A stretch of 64,000 nucleotides of DNA from Sinorhizobium sp. 8-89 (GCF_030124325.1 NZ_JASKLR010000001.1:584200-648199), one strand, 5' to 3'; shown: positions 8,739-18,186, numbered from the stretch's first letter. Numbers and translations: made by a program. The notes: generated by a model not told the origin, from the letters alone.

Positions 8739-10751
8739 TCAGCCGATTCGGCCGCCGCCGCGCTTGGTGACGGCCACCACAGCCGGGCGCACTGGCATGT
8801 CGTCCTTGAAGTCGGGCCAGCGCGTTGCCGGCTTCTCGTAGGTGGCAAGGCCTGCGTCGCCCGGGTGCTGCACGGCGAGGAAGAAAGTGTCGGACGTCGG
8901 ATTGAAGCAAGGTCCGCACATTTCGGCCCCGACGGGAACGCGGAAGAACAACTTCGAGGTACCGCGCGCGCCGCCTTCGGTGTCGATCGCCCAGACGCCA
9001 TCGGTGCGGCCGGTTTCCTTTTCGTTGTTGCCGTCCGTCGAAACCCAAAGCCTGCCGTCCGCGTCGATCGCGCAGTTATCCGGCATGCCGAACCAGCCGT
9101 TCTTGGTCGTGGCCGTCGAGAACGACGCGCCGACTTCGGCAACGCTTGGATCGCCACATTTCAGAAGCACGTCCCAGCGGCTGCTGAGCGAGGCGAAATC
9201 GCCATCCGTTTCGGTGATTTCGATGATGTGACCGAAGGCATTCTTGGCACGCGGATTGGCAGCATTGATTTCTTCCGCCGTGCGCTTGGTGTTGTTGGTC
9301 AGCATCACGTAGACCTTGCCGGTCTTCGGATTGGGCTGGACGTCCTCTGGACGGTCCATCTTGGTGGCGCCGAGCGCGTCGGAAGCAAGCCGGGTGTCGA
9401 TCAGCACGTCGGCCTGCGAGGCAAAACCGTTCTCGGCGGTCAACGGTCCCTCGCCATGAACGAGCGGCATCCAGGTGACTGTGCCGTCTTCATCGAACTT
9501 TGCCACATAGAGCGTGCCTTCGTCGAAGAGGTCCATGTTGGCGGCCCGATCGTTCGGGTTGTAGGTGCCCTTGGTCACGAATTTGTAGACATAATCATAG
9601 CGCTCGTCGTCGCCGGTATAGAGCACGACGCGCCCGTCCTTGTTGACGATGGATTCGCAGCCTTCGTGTTTGAACCGGCCAAGCGCCGTGCGCTTCTTCG
9701 GGATGGACGTCGGGTCGAGGGCATCGACTTCTACGATCCAGCCGAACCGATTGGCCTCGGTCGGTTCCTTCGACACGTCGAAGCGATCGTAGAACTTGGA
9801 CCATTCATATTGTCCGCCAGGCGCCCCAAGACGCTTCAGCTGCTTGAATTCCGCATGGTCCTCGGCGATTTCGCCGCCGAAGTAGCCGTTGAAGTTCTCC
9901 TCGGCCATCATGTAAGTGCCCCAGGCGGTGACGCCGCCGGCGCAATTGTTGACCGTGCCAAAAACCTTCTTGCCCGTCGGGTCGGACGGCGTTCTCACGC
10001 GGTCATGACCAGCGACCGGTCCCGAAAGCTGCATCTCGGTGTTGAGCGTGATGCGGCGGTTGTATTTGCCGTCGAGCACAGGCTGCCACTTGCCCTCCAC
10101 CCTGCGGATTTCGATGATCGTGCCGCCGTGTGCGGCCATTTCGATGTCGACGAGGTCCTTGGTGTATTCGCCAAGGGTAACCTTTTCCTCTTCGACTTCC
10201 TTGCCGTCCTTGGTCACCTTCTCCTTCACGATCGAAGCGAAGACCGGGAACATCAGTTCCGCATTGGTGTATTCATGGTTGACGACCAGCAGACCGTGGT
10301 CCGGATTGTCCTCGAGCGGGATGAAGCCGACATAGTCATTGTTATAGCCGAAGAGCTTCTCCTGGCCCGCGGCCGTCTGGTTCTTCGGGTCGAAGTCCGG
10401 GCTGTCGGCAAAAACCTTGTCGCCCCAGCGCAAGAGGATATCGGCATCATAGCCGTCGGCAACGTGATGGTTCTCGTCGATACCGGCTTCGACTTCGGTG
10501 AAGTCGAAACGCGAGGCGTCGTCGGCGCGCGCTTCATCGGCCGTCAAAAGCGCGAGCGGGCTGACCGTCGTGGAAATAGCGGCAACGGCCAAGGAGCCGC
10601 CGATGAATGAGCGGCGCGAGAAACGGCGATTGATGATGTCGCCCATGGTCGGGTTGGCGGAACAGTTCTGACCGATGTCCTCCAATTCCTCCCTGCGTTC
10701 CGTCAGCGTCTTGAATTCGGTTTCTTCCGTTGAGGCGAGATGCTTGTCCAT
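8739..10751 (-). CDS. phoX: PhoX-family alkaline phosphatase (DUF839), Tat-exported
   Basis: The 670-aa protein matches PhoX, a calcium/iron-dependent periplasmic phosphomonoesterase. Near residues 42-55 lies a twin-arginine signal (SRRSFIGGS) followed by a hydrophobic run ending at ADDAS, so export is by Tat. The mature part has the PhoX/DUF839 hallmarks (GFIPLEDNPDHGLLVVNHEY; NCAGGVTAWGTYMMAEENF; RPEDVQPNPKTGKVYVMLTNN). ATG 10751 is preferred over GTG 10766 because GGAGAA sits upstream of it. A PHO box lies 77 bp upstream, so PhoB control under phosphate limitation is expected. S. meliloti has a characterised PhoX. The open reverse frame across it is a codon-bias shadow. Confidence 0.93.
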   Translation of the reverse strand: MDKHLASTEETEFKTLTERREELEDIGQNCSANPTMGDIINRRFSRRSFIGGSLAVAAISTTVSPLALLTADEARADDASRFDFTEVEAGIDENHHVADGYDADILLRWGDKVFADSPDFDPKNQTAAGQEKLFGYNNDYVGFIPLEDNPDHGLLVVNHEYTNAELMFPVFASIVKEKVTKDGKEVEEEKVTLGEYTKDLVDIEMAAHGGTIIEIRRVEGKWQPVLDGKYNRRITLNTEMQLSGPVAGHDRVRTPSDPTGKKVFGTVNNCAGGVTAWGTYMMAEENFNGYFGGEIAEDHAEFKQLKRLGAPGGQYEWSKFYDRFDVSKEPTEANRFGWIVEVDALDPTSIPKKRTALGRFKHEGCESIVNKDGRVVLYTGDDERYDYVYKFVTKGTYNPNDRAANMDLFDEGTLYVAKFDEDGTVTWMPLVHGEGPLTAENGFASQADVLIDTRLASDALGATKMDRPEDVQPNPKTGKVYVMLTNNTKRTAEEINAANPRAKNAFGHIIEITETDGDFASLSSRWDVLLKCGDPSVAEVGASFSTATTKNGWFGMPDNCAIDADGRLWVSTDGNNEKETGRTDGVWAIDTEGGARGTSKLFFRVPVGAEMCGPCFNPTSDTFFLAVQHPGDAGLATYEKPATRWPDFKDDMPVRPAVVAVTKRGGGRIG

Positions 10752-10827
10752 TGCCTGGTTCTCCACGTTGAACGATAGAGCCGCCGCGCATCATGCGACG
10801 TCCATCCGTCGCTGTAGCAGCAAGCTC

Positions 10828-10845
10828 ATGACAGTTCCGCGACAG
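10828..10845 (-). promoter_or_regulatory. PHO box (PhoB-binding site) upstream of phoX
   Basis: Read on the minus strand, CTGTCGC-GGAA-CTGTCAT is two 7-bp direct half-sites at 11-bp spacing, matching the CTGTCAT-N4-CTGTCAT consensus known in S. meliloti and E. coli with two mismatches. It lies 77 bp upstream of the phoX ATG. Confidence 0.75.
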
Positions 10846-10938
10846 TTCGGTGAAGAGATTGCTGCGCCCGATTGTCAATGCATTTGGCGCTTGAATGAAA
10901 ACCTGTATGGTCGCAGCAGCCTGCGAAGATTGCCGCCA

Positions 10939-11042
10939 CTGCATGATTCCTTAAATCGGAATCGATTTAATGACAGAATCATGCAGCAATTCAAAGTGCT
11001 ACAGCGATCTTTGCGCGTCCGATTGGACGCGCGGCGCTGTAG
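10939..11042 (+). repeat. RIME1-type mosaic palindromic repeat, copy B
   Basis: A full copy with CTGCATG, the AAATCGGAATCGATTT left palindrome, CAATTCAAAGTGCTACAGCG, and the right palindrome around GCGCGTCCGATTGGACGCGC ending GCTGTAG. It ends exactly where the ribosome binding site (GGGGGAAAG) of the downstream DUF2339 gene begins. Confidence 0.8.
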
Positions 11043-11050
11043 GGGGAAAG

Positions 11051-13888
11051 ATGCTGGAAGTCATTGCCTTTGTTGCCTTTGCCATGGCACTTGCCGCTTT
11101 TCTCGGTGGCCGCAAGACTGCGGAGCGGCTGGAAGCCGAGATCGCTTCTCTGAGGGCCGAGATCGCTCGCTTGGGCGAACGACAGACCGTGGCCGAACCT
11201 GCTCCCTCCCGGACCATTGAGGCACAGGCTCCCGATACGATCGAAGTTGAAGACGAAGGCAAGGAAGGCCCCTGGTCGCGGGCGCGAGAAGGCGCACGGA
11301 TCGCCAGCGGGGATGCGGGAGCACAGGAGCAGGCCGAGGACGGGGGCGGCGACGGTCAGATTGCTGCTGCAGCCATCGCGGAGGCTCCTACACCCTCGGC
11401 AGAAAGCCTCGAAAGCCGAATTGGCGGCCAATGGCCCGTTTGGGTCGGCGGTCTGGCGCTGGCGCTCGGCGGTTACTTCCTGGTGCAATATTCTATCGAT
11501 GCGGGACTGCTGAGCCCGACCGTCAGACTGACACTGGCGGCGGCTTTCGGTCTTGCGCTTGGGATCGCTGGCGAAGTGATCCGCCGGCGTGCGATGCCGA
11601 CGATTGCCGACAGGTTCCGTCATGCCATGATCCCGGGCGTGCTGACGGCGGCGGGTGCCGCCACGCTTTTTGGTGTCGTATATGCTGCCCACGGCATCTA
11701 CGGCTTCATAGGCACTGCGGCGGCGTTCGTACTGCTGGCATTGATTTCGCTGGCGACGGTGGCACTGTCGTTGTTGCATGGCCAGGCCTTCGCCGGGCTT
11801 GGGCTCCTCGCGTCGCTGCTCACGCCCTTGTTCGTATCAAGCGAAGCGCCCCGACCATGGGTGCTTTTCGGCTTCCTGTCGATTGCCTGGCTCGCGACGC
11901 TCTTCGCCTCGCGCCTCCGCCAGTGGACTGTCGTTCCGACGCTCGCCAATGCCGGGCTTGCTCTCTGGGGGCTCGCCTATGTCGTGGGCGTGACACCCTT
12001 CGAGGCGTTGCCGGTCACCTTTGCGCTGCTGGTGATGATTGCGGGCGTCGGATTGATCTGGCCAGGCGACGGCGAACGCGCAGAAAGTGCGCCGGGGGCG
12101 GGTCGCGCTGACGCCGCCGCGGCCGGCCCGTGGGAAAGACTGTTCGCACCCCCCTATGCGGCAGTCACCGTCTCGGCCGCGATCGCAGCAACCGTTCTCG
12201 CGCTCCTTTTCATCAGCCCGGCAGTCACCGCAGAGCGTTTCCCGGTCCAGGAATTTGTCGTGGTGATCGCAGCGCTCGCCCTGGTCGGCGCATTGAGGGC
12301 ATCGGCGGTCTACCCGGCGCTGTTTGCCGCCTTCGGCGCAATCGCCGGCACGTGGAGCCTGACCGCGCTCAGCGATGTTCTTGCCTATCTCGACCCTGCG
12401 CTCCCGCAACTTTCACCGGAAGTCGTCGTTCCCGGCAGCACGGCGATGCTGGCCGCGATGACGCTGGCCGCGCTCTTCGTTCTGCTCCCTTCCTTCGTGC
12501 TCGACCGGCGGCTTGGGACGCACTCGCAGTTTGCCATTCTGTGGGCAGGTATCGCCGGCGTCGTGCCGAATGCCGTCCTGGCCATGTCCTTCCTCATGAC
12601 GGGAAAATTCGCCTTCGATCTGCCGCACGGGCTCGCCGCCTTTATCGGCGGCTTGTTTCTTCTCGCTTTCGTCGAGTGGCTTTACCACCGGAGCGCAGAG
12701 ACAAGAGACATGAATACAAGGGACATGGATATCGCTAGCGGACTGCTGGTGGCGGGCTCCTTCGGTCTCTTCGTCATCGGCCTGCATGCCTGGACGGATG
12801 GTCTCACCACGACCCTTGCCGTTGCGCTGCTGGGCGCGGGATATACCTTCGCAACGCGGGCGCGCTCCTGGCCCGTTCTTCCCTGGATAACCGTCGGATC
12901 AGCCATCGCGGTTCTGGCACGGATCGCCTGGGAGCCGACGATCGTCGGTGCCGGAAATCTCTCGACGACACCAGTCTTTAATGCGCTTTTGCCAGGCTAC
13001 GGCATTCCGGCATTGCTGCTGGTGGCATCCGCCTATCTGCTTCGCGCCTCATCGGCGACGCGCGTGCGCAACCTGCTGCAGGCGCTCGCAAGCCTTTTCG
13101 TGCTGCTGACGCTCGCGATCCTTGTTCGCCACGCGATGAATGGCGGCGTTCTGGACAGTTCCGTTCCGACGCTTGCGGAGCAATCGATCTACACGCTTCT
13201 TGCAATCGGCGCGTCCGGCATATTCATGACCCTGGACACGAAATCGCCAAGTCCGGTATTCCGCTACGGCGGGATGGCGCTCGGCGCGCTTTCGATGCTT
13301 TCGGTGCTTTCGGCGCACCTTGCCGGTCTCAATCCCTATTTCAGCGGCGAACTGCTCGGCAGGATCCCTGTATTCGACCTGCTCTTTATCGGTTATCTGC
13401 TGCCCGGCGTCGCTTACGCCGGCCTCGCCTGGTATGCGCGCGACAAGCGCCCTTGGCCTTATGTGGCCGCACTTGCGGTAAGTGGTGCAATCCTCGCCTT
13501 CGCCTGGGCAAGCCTCAGCGTTCGCCGCTTCTGGCAGGGAGAGAACGTCGCAGACTGGAAGGGCTTCCTCCAGGGGGAAACATATACCTATTCGGTCGTC
13601 TGGCTGGTGCTTGGTGTGTCGCTCCTTGTCGCCGGCTCGCGCTTCGATGCGAAGAGCATCCGTATTGCCTCGGCCGTGCTCGTCTTCATTGCCGTGCTCA
13701 AAGTCTTTCTCATCGACATGTCGAACCTGGAAGGGTTCCTGCGCGCCCTGTCCTTCATCGGTCTCGGTGGCGTACTGATCGGTATCGGCCTTTTCTACCA
13801 AAAGATATTGTCCAACACGGGGAATGGCGGCCGGGCCGACGCTAGGGCAGCCACAATTGGACCAGACGAGGGGACTAGCCGCGCATGA
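11051..13888 (+). CDS. DUF2339 domain-containing large polytopic membrane protein
   Basis: The 945-aa protein is an integral membrane protein with well over twenty hydrophobic segments. A first helix (VIAFVAFAMALAAFLGG) is followed by a short coiled coil (RLEAEIASLRAEIARLGERQ) and an acidic/Ala-rich linker to about residue 130. The repeated membrane region begins at WPVWVGGLALALGGYFLVQY, a DUF2339 signature. The end is polar. The ATG at 11051 is chosen because GGGGGAAAG precedes it; earlier in-frame codons lie inside the RIME copy. No biochemical function is established for DUF2339; cell-envelope or transport roles are guesses. Its stop overlaps the start of the HD hydrolase (ATGA), so the pair is translationally coupled. 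Confidence 0.88.
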   Translation: MLEVIAFVAFAMALAAFLGGRKTAERLEAEIASLRAEIARLGERQTVAEPAPSRTIEAQAPDTIEVEDEGKEGPWSRAREGARIASGDAGAQEQAEDGGGDGQIAAAAIAEAPTPSAESLESRIGGQWPVWVGGLALALGGYFLVQYSIDAGLLSPTVRLTLAAAFGLALGIAGEVIRRRAMPTIADRFRHAMIPGVLTAAGAATLFGVVYAAHGIYGFIGTAAAFVLLALISLATVALSLLHGQAFAGLGLLASLLTPLFVSSEAPRPWVLFGFLSIAWLATLFASRLRQWTVVPTLANAGLALWGLAYVVGVTPFEALPVTFALLVMIAGVGLIWPGDGERAESAPGAGRADAAAAGPWERLFAPPYAAVTVSAAIAATVLALLFISPAVTAERFPVQEFVVVIAALALVGALRASAVYPALFAAFGAIAGTWSLTALSDVLAYLDPALPQLSPEVVVPGSTAMLAAMTLAALFVLLPSFVLDRRLGTHSQFAILWAGIAGVVPNAVLAMSFLMTGKFAFDLPHGLAAFIGGLFLLAFVEWLYHRSAETRDMNTRDMDIASGLLVAGSFGLFVIGLHAWTDGLTTTLAVALLGAGYTFATRARSWPVLPWITVGSAIAVLARIAWEPTIVGAGNLSTTPVFNALLPGYGIPALLLVASAYLLRASSATRVRNLLQALASLFVLLTLAILVRHAMNGGVLDSSVPTLAEQSIYTLLAIGASGIFMTLDTKSPSPVFRYGGMALGALSMLSVLSAHLAGLNPYFSGELLGRIPVFDLLFIGYLLPGVAYAGLAWYARDKRPWPYVAALAVSGAILAFAWASLSVRRFWQGENVADWKGFLQGETYTYSVVWLVLGVSLLVAGSRFDAKSIRIASAVLVFIAVLKVFLIDMSNLEGFLRALSFIGLGGVLIGIGLFYQKILSNTGNGGRADARAATIGPDEGTSRA

Positions 13889-14541
13889 CACGCCTTCCGG
13901 AACTGGCAGCCGCTTTCGCGCCTTATGACGAACTCGCAAGAAAGCTCTTGCCGCATGCCTTTGCCGAGGACGACGGCTCCCACGATGCGTCGCACCTCAT
14001 TCGCGTCTGGAAAAATGCAGCGCGCATACAGGCCGAGGAGGGCGGCGACACCCACATTCTCGTGGCCGCCGTGCTGCTTCATGATTGCGTTTCGGTCGAG
14101 AAGAACTCGCCGCAGCGTGCCGAGGCTTCCCGGCTTGCGGCCGAGAAGGCCTGGCAAATCCTCGACGCTCTCGCCTGGCGCACGGCGGACATTTCGCCTG
14201 TCGCGCATGCCATCCTGACGCACAGCTTCTCCGCCAACCTGCCGCCTGAAACGCTGGAGGCGAAAATCCTGCAGGACGCCGACAGATTGGACGCGATCGG
14301 CATGGTCGGCGCGGCGCGCTGCTTCTATATCGCCGGACGCATGGGCAGTGGGCTCTACGATCCGGTCGATCCTCTGGCAGAGGATCGACCGCTCGACGAC
14401 AAGGCCTTCGCGATCGATCATTTCGAGACGAAGCTCTTTCGCCTTGCGGATGGATTCCAGACCGCGGCGGGGCGTCGGCATGCGAAGGAGCGGCAAGCCC
14501 GTTTGCGCAGCATACTTGCCATGCTGCTCGATGAAATCTAG
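13885..14541 (+). CDS. HD-domain metal-dependent phosphohydrolase (YedJ-like)
   Basis: The 218-aa protein has the HD superfamily ligands in order: His in SHDASHLIRVW (about residue 35), the HD pair in AAVLLHDCVSVEKN (about 70), and a later Asp in LQDADRLDAIGMVG (about 135). HFETKLFRLADGF near the C-terminus is also typical. This group hydrolyses phosphate esters of nucleotides or similar small molecules; the substrate is unknown. It overlaps the DUF2339 gene by 4 bp and is probably made from the same mRNA. All metal-binding residues appear intact. No terminator-like hairpin is evident right after it. Confidence 0.85.
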   Translation: MTRLPELAAAFAPYDELARKLLPHAFAEDDGSHDASHLIRVWKNAARIQAEEGGDTHILVAAVLLHDCVSVEKNSPQRAEASRLAAEKAWQILDALAWRTADISPVAHAILTHSFSANLPPETLEAKILQDADRLDAIGMVGAARCFYIAGRMGSGLYDPVDPLAEDRPLDDKAFAIDHFETKLFRLADGFQTAAGRRHAKERQARLRSILAMLLDEI

Positions 14542-14720
14542 AGCAGAAGAGAAAGGTGCGAAGCGGGTCTCCGCCCCGCATTCCGCTCCTCATGAAAATC
14601 GATCGCAGCCATTCCCGATTGTCTCAATCAAAAATGATGTGATCTTTCAATCGATTGGTGCCGCTCGCCGAATCGGATTGCGAGCCGCCTGAATCAACTT
14701 CTGAATTCGGAAAGATCGAC

Positions 14721-15572
14721 ATGAAAGTGACCGGCCTCAATATCCATCCGCTGAAGAGCGGTCGCGCCATTCCGCAAGTCGCCGTGGCGGTCAAAATTGA
14801 TGGGCTCGTCGGCGATCGGCGCTTCATGGTGGTCGAACCGGATGGCCACTTCGTTACCCAGCGCGAGTTGCAGGCGTTGGCACAGGTCGAGGCGGCGCAC
14901 ATCAACGGCGGCGTGCGCTTGAAGATGAACGGCAACGAATTGTCCGCGCGCTTCGATCCAGGCCGCCGGCTCGATGTCCGCGTCTGGTCGAGCGACGTCG
15001 ACGCGGCGGTCGCCGACGATGCCGCCAATGACGTGCTTTCCCGCTGGTTCGGGCGTGCTGTGAAACTGGTCCACATGGACGAACAAGCAGAACGCTTCGT
15101 CGGCGCCGAATGGGCGGGCGCGGCAGCGCCAGTTGGCTTTGCCGACGGCTTTCCGATCCTCATTACCACGACCGGATCGCTTGCGGACCTCAACCGCACG
15201 CTGATCGCGAAGGGGCAGCAGCCAGTCGGCATGGAGCGCTTCCGCACCAATATCCTGATCGATTGCGATGAACCCTGGGAAGAAGATTGGTGGGAAAGCC
15301 TGGAGATCGCCGGCATCACCTTCGATCTCGTCAAGCCCTGCGCCCGATGCATCATGACCACGCAGGATCAGACCACCGGTGAGCGGACCGGCGGCAATCC
15401 GATCCAGGGTCTGTCGGAAAAGCGCATGTCCGCGAACCGGCGCGTCGCGGGCGTTCTTTTCGGCTGGAATGCCGTGCCGCGAGGCGAGGGGACCGTCAAG
15501 CTCGGGGACGACGCCAAGGTCGTTCGCCGGCGCGGTGAGCGCTGGCCTATGAAGGTGCGCAACGCGAATTGA
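14721..15572 (+). CDS. MOSC domain-containing protein (YcbX/mARC-like, no ferredoxin domain)
   Basis: The 283-aa protein has an N-terminal MOSC beta-barrel (MKVTGLNIHPLKSGRAIPQ; GDRRFMVVEPDGHFVTQRE) and a C-terminal MOSC domain with MERFRTNILIDCDEPWEEDWW and the cysteine segment KPCARCIMTTQDQTTG. The latter likely supplies the molybdenum-cofactor sulfur ligand. YcbX and mARC reduce N-hydroxylated compounds. E. coli YcbX carries an extra C-terminal 2Fe-2S domain; this protein stops before one, so it would need a separate electron donor. ATG 14721 is chosen with GGAAAG upstream; an in-frame upstream extension encodes no family residues. It stands alone between the HD gene and an MFS gene. Confidence 0.88.
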   Translation: MKVTGLNIHPLKSGRAIPQVAVAVKIDGLVGDRRFMVVEPDGHFVTQRELQALAQVEAAHINGGVRLKMNGNELSARFDPGRRLDVRVWSSDVDAAVADDAANDVLSRWFGRAVKLVHMDEQAERFVGAEWAGAAAPVGFADGFPILITTTGSLADLNRTLIAKGQQPVGMERFRTNILIDCDEPWEEDWWESLEIAGITFDLVKPCARCIMTTQDQTTGERTGGNPIQGLSEKRMSANRRVAGVLFGWNAVPRGEGTVKLGDDAKVVRRRGERWPMKVRNAN

Positions 15573-15621
15573 AGCGCCTTACGCTTCGGAATGGCGGTTG
15601 CCGGCAGGCGCTATCAATTCC

Positions 15622-15631
15622 TGTGATCACA
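15622..15631. promoter_or_regulatory. Short perfect palindrome upstream of the MFS gene
   Basis: TGTGATCACA lies 72 bp upstream of the MFS start, with CAATT and AATTG on its two sides at near-equal distance. It could be an operator for an unseen regulator. Nothing in the window ties it to one. Confidence 0.25.
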
Positions 15632-15703
15632 TCGTCAAATTAATTGGCTTTCCTCAATATGAGCCCCGCCATAGGATGCGCCCTCACAAATCGGAGCTAT
15701 CCT

Positions 15704-16939
15704 ATGTCCGCGATTTCCTCAGCCGCCGCACGTCCAGCCGATAACAACCTGCCGTGGCTGATCATCACCGCCGGTTCCATAATTGCGATGCTCACCTTCG
15801 GTCCGCGCTCCGCCATGGGCTTCTTCCAGTTGCCGATGCTCGCCGATACGGGGTGGGACCGAACGACCTTCGGCCTCGCTATGGCGCTCCAGAATCTCTG
15901 CTGGGGGCTTGGCCAGCCGTTCTTCGGGGCAATAGCCGACAAGTTCGGTACCTGGCGCGTGCTGGCGTTGTCCGGCCTTGTTTACGCGGCGGGTCTGTTC
16001 ATCATGGCCTTTGCCAATGCACCGATCTGGCTGCATATCGGCGGCGGCGTGCTCGTTGGCCTCGGGGTTGCGTCCGGTTCCTTCGGCATCGTGCTTTCGG
16101 CCTTCGCGCGCAATGTCGCGCCCGAGCAGCGCTCGCTCGCCTTCGGCATCGGCACGGCTGCCGGTTCGGCCGGCATGTTCCTGTTCGCGCCGCTGAGCCA
16201 AGGGCTGATTTCCGCCTATGGCTGGTCCGACAGCCTTGTCTATCTCGGCGTGCTGATGCTGCTGGTCCCACTCGTCGCAATCCCCTTGCGCGGCAACGCT
16301 TCTTCCGGTCGCCAGTCGGAAATGCAGTACAAGCAGACAGTCGGCGAGGCCCTGAGGGAAGCATTCGGGCATAGAAGCTATCTGCTGCTGGTTTCGGGCT
16401 TCTTCGTCTGCGGCTATCAGGTCGCCTTCATCACCGCGCATTTCCCCGCCTATATCGGCGACATCGGCATCGATGCGCGTTATGCGGTGATTGCCCTCGC
16501 TCTGATCGGCTTCTTCAACATCATAGGTTCGTTCTCAGCCGGCATCATCGGTCAGCGCTATTCGAAGCCCTATTTCCTGGCGCTGATCTATCTTGCCCGC
16601 TCGATCGCCGTTACAGCTTTCCTGCTGCTGCCGCAGTCGCCGACCTCGGTCATAATTTTCGCAATCGTTATGGGCTTGCTCTGGCTGTCGACCGTGCCGC
16701 CGACCAACGGGCTGGTGGCGATCATGTTCGGAACGAGACATCTCGGCCTACTTGGCGGCATTGTCTTCCTTTCCCACCAGATCGGTTCCTTCCTCGGCGT
16801 CTGGATGGGCGGCTATCTCTACGACCGCTTCGGTTCCTATGATCCAGTATGGTGGCTGGGCGTCGCACTCGGCGTGTTTGCTGCCATCGTCCATTGGCCA
16901 ATCGAGGAGCGTGGCGTCGCTAGACCGGCGATGGCCTGA
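15704..16939 (+). CDS. Major facilitator superfamily (MFS) transporter
   Basis: The 411-aa protein shows about twelve hydrophobic helices. The loop 2-3 motif is present as FFGAIADKFGTWRVL (the GxxxDxxGxR-type signature), and the second half contains a matching ...YSKPYFLALIY loop. PRSAMGFFQLPMLADTGW near the N-terminus resembles the monocarboxylate/oxalate-formate branch of MFS. The ATG at 15704 follows a GGAG site at 7 bp, so an upstream in-frame ATG is rejected. The substrate cannot be assigned. A clean hairpin follows 18 bp after the stop. Confidence 0.88.
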   Translation: MSAISSAAARPADNNLPWLIITAGSIIAMLTFGPRSAMGFFQLPMLADTGWDRTTFGLAMALQNLCWGLGQPFFGAIADKFGTWRVLALSGLVYAAGLFIMAFANAPIWLHIGGGVLVGLGVASGSFGIVLSAFARNVAPEQRSLAFGIGTAAGSAGMFLFAPLSQGLISAYGWSDSLVYLGVLMLLVPLVAIPLRGNASSGRQSEMQYKQTVGEALREAFGHRSYLLLVSGFFVCGYQVAFITAHFPAYIGDIGIDARYAVIALALIGFFNIIGSFSAGIIGQRYSKPYFLALIYLARSIAVTAFLLLPQSPTSVIIFAIVMGLLWLSTVPPTNGLVAIMFGTRHLGLLGGIVFLSHQIGSFLGVWMGGYLYDRFGSYDPVWWLGVALGVFAAIVHWPIEERGVARPAMA

Positions 16940-16956
16940 CCGAAGACGACAATATT

Positions 16957-16980
16957 GATGCGCCCGAAAAGGGGCGCATC
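16957..16980 (+). terminator. Hairpin after the MFS gene
   Basis: Arms GATGCGCCC / GGGCGCATC (9 bp, perfect) close a 6-nt loop, followed by CTCCTT. It begins 18 bp past the stop. Confidence 0.6.
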
Positions 16981-17044
16981 CTCCTTGAAATCTGTCACAA
17001 AACTTTCTAAATCAGTCGCCGCGGCTTCGCCGCTTTTGTTTTGA

Positions 17045-17075
17045 TCTAATTATGCTCAAGATGAGCATAATTAGA
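17045..17075. promoter_or_regulatory. 31-bp palindromic operator of the nadABC operon (NadQ-type)
   Basis: A perfect inverted repeat has 14-bp arms (TCTAATTATGCTCA / TGAGCATAATTAGA) around AGA. It ends 32 bp before the nadA ATG. Its core TATGCTCA-N3-TGAGCATA matches, from memory, the motif described for the alphaproteobacterial NAD regulator NadQ, and a nadQ-like gene is 5 kb downstream. It overlaps the likely promoter -10 region (TAATTATG). Confidence 0.8.
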
Positions 17076-17106
17076 AACTGCCGGAAGCGGCGGGAGAGGA
17101 GAGACG

Positions 17107-18186
17107 ATGACCAATCTTGACCTTCGCGCGGACGCAGCGCCAGCCCCGGCATTCGTCACCGCGGCTGCGCGCTTCGGTGTCATCGAAAAACCCGACCTCA
17201 CCTACACGCCGGCGATGGCGCGCGAAACCGCGCATCTCTACGAGAAGGTCAAGGATTTCATCCCGGCCATCGAGTGGCCCGCTTACGCGCCTTATGTTCA
17301 CGCGATCAATCGTCTGAAGAAGGAGCGCAACGCCGTCATCCTGGCGCATAACTACCAAACGCCTGATATTTTCCATTGCGTCGCCGACATCGTCGGGGAC
17401 TCGCTGCAGCTCGCGCGCGACGCCACCAAGGTCGACGCCGAAATCATCGTCCAATGCGGCGTGCATTTCATGGCTGAGACCTCGAAGTTGCTCAATCCCG
17501 AAAAGACCGTGCTGATCCCCGATGCCAAGGCGGGCTGCTCACTGTCGGAATCGATCACGGGCGCGGATGTACGTTTGCTCAAGCAGCGTTATCCCGGTGT
17601 TCCGGTCGTTACATACGTCAACACCTCGGCCGAAGTGAAGGCGGAGACCGACATTTGCTGCACCTCGTCCAACGTGCTGGCGATCGTCGAAAGCCTCGCG
17701 TCCGATACAGTCCTCTGCATTCCCGACGAATATCTCGCGATGAACGTCGCGCGCCAGACCAACAAGAAGATTCTCACCTGGAAGGGCCACTGCGAGGTCC
17801 ATGAACGTTTCACCGCGGCAGAACTCCTCGCCTACAAGGAAGCCAATCCGGGCATTGAGATCATCGGTCATCCGGAATGCCACCCGGATGTCATTGCCGT
17901 CTGCGATTTTGCCGGCTCCACCTCGGGCATGATCAACTATGTCAAGGATAAGCGGCCGCCCAAGGTGCTTCTCGTCACCGAATGCTCCATGGCCTCCAAT
18001 ATCCAAGCGGAAGTCGAGGGTGTCGATTTCGTCAAGCCGTGCAATCTCTGTCCGCACATGAAGCGCATCACGCTGCCGAAGATTCTCGACAGCCTGCTCA
18101 ACATGATGGAAGAGGTTCTGGTCGATCCGGCGATCGCCGGTCGCGCGCGGCTTGCGGTCGAGCGCATGGTGAACCTCAAGCAGTAG
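17107..18186 (+). CDS. nadA: Quinolinate synthase A
   Basis: The 359-aa enzyme condenses iminoaspartate with dihydroxyacetone phosphate to quinolinate, the second step of de novo NAD synthesis. It is a [4Fe-4S] protein; cysteines are seen in [14 protein letters not shown], in the [10 protein letters not shown] segment and in [33 protein letters not shown] is the substrate-binding start region. The ATG follows GGGAGAGGAGAG. The gene heads nadA-nadB-nadC, all plus strand, behind a 31-bp palindrome, so repression under NAD sufficiency is expected. Length is normal for the longer proteobacterial type. Confidence 0.96.
   Translation: MTNLDLRADAAPAPAFVTAAARFGVIEKPDLTYTPAMARETAHLYEKVKDFIPAIEWPAYAPYVHAINRLKKERNAVILAHNYQTPDIFHCVADIVGDSLQLARDATKVDAEIIVQCGVHFMAETSKLLNPEKTVLIPDAKAGCSLSESITGADVRLLKQRYPGVPVVTYVNTSAEVKAETDICCTSSNVLAIVESLASDTVLCIPDEYLAMNVARQTNKKILTWKGHCEVHERFTAAELLAYKEANPGIEIIGHPECHPDVIAVCDFAGSTSGMINYVKDKRPPKVLLVTECSMASNIQAEVEGVDFVKPCNLCPHMKRITLPKILDSLLNMMEEVLVDPAIAGRARLAVERMVNLKQ

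Noticed and set aside
7583-9157. Upstream extension of the L,D-transpeptidase frame
   Set aside because: Reads as antisense recO and phoX; the lipoprotein signal fixes the start at 7582.
8865-10610. Long plus-strand frame over phoX
   Set aside because: PhoX on the other strand has signal, Tat motif and domain; this is a shadow.
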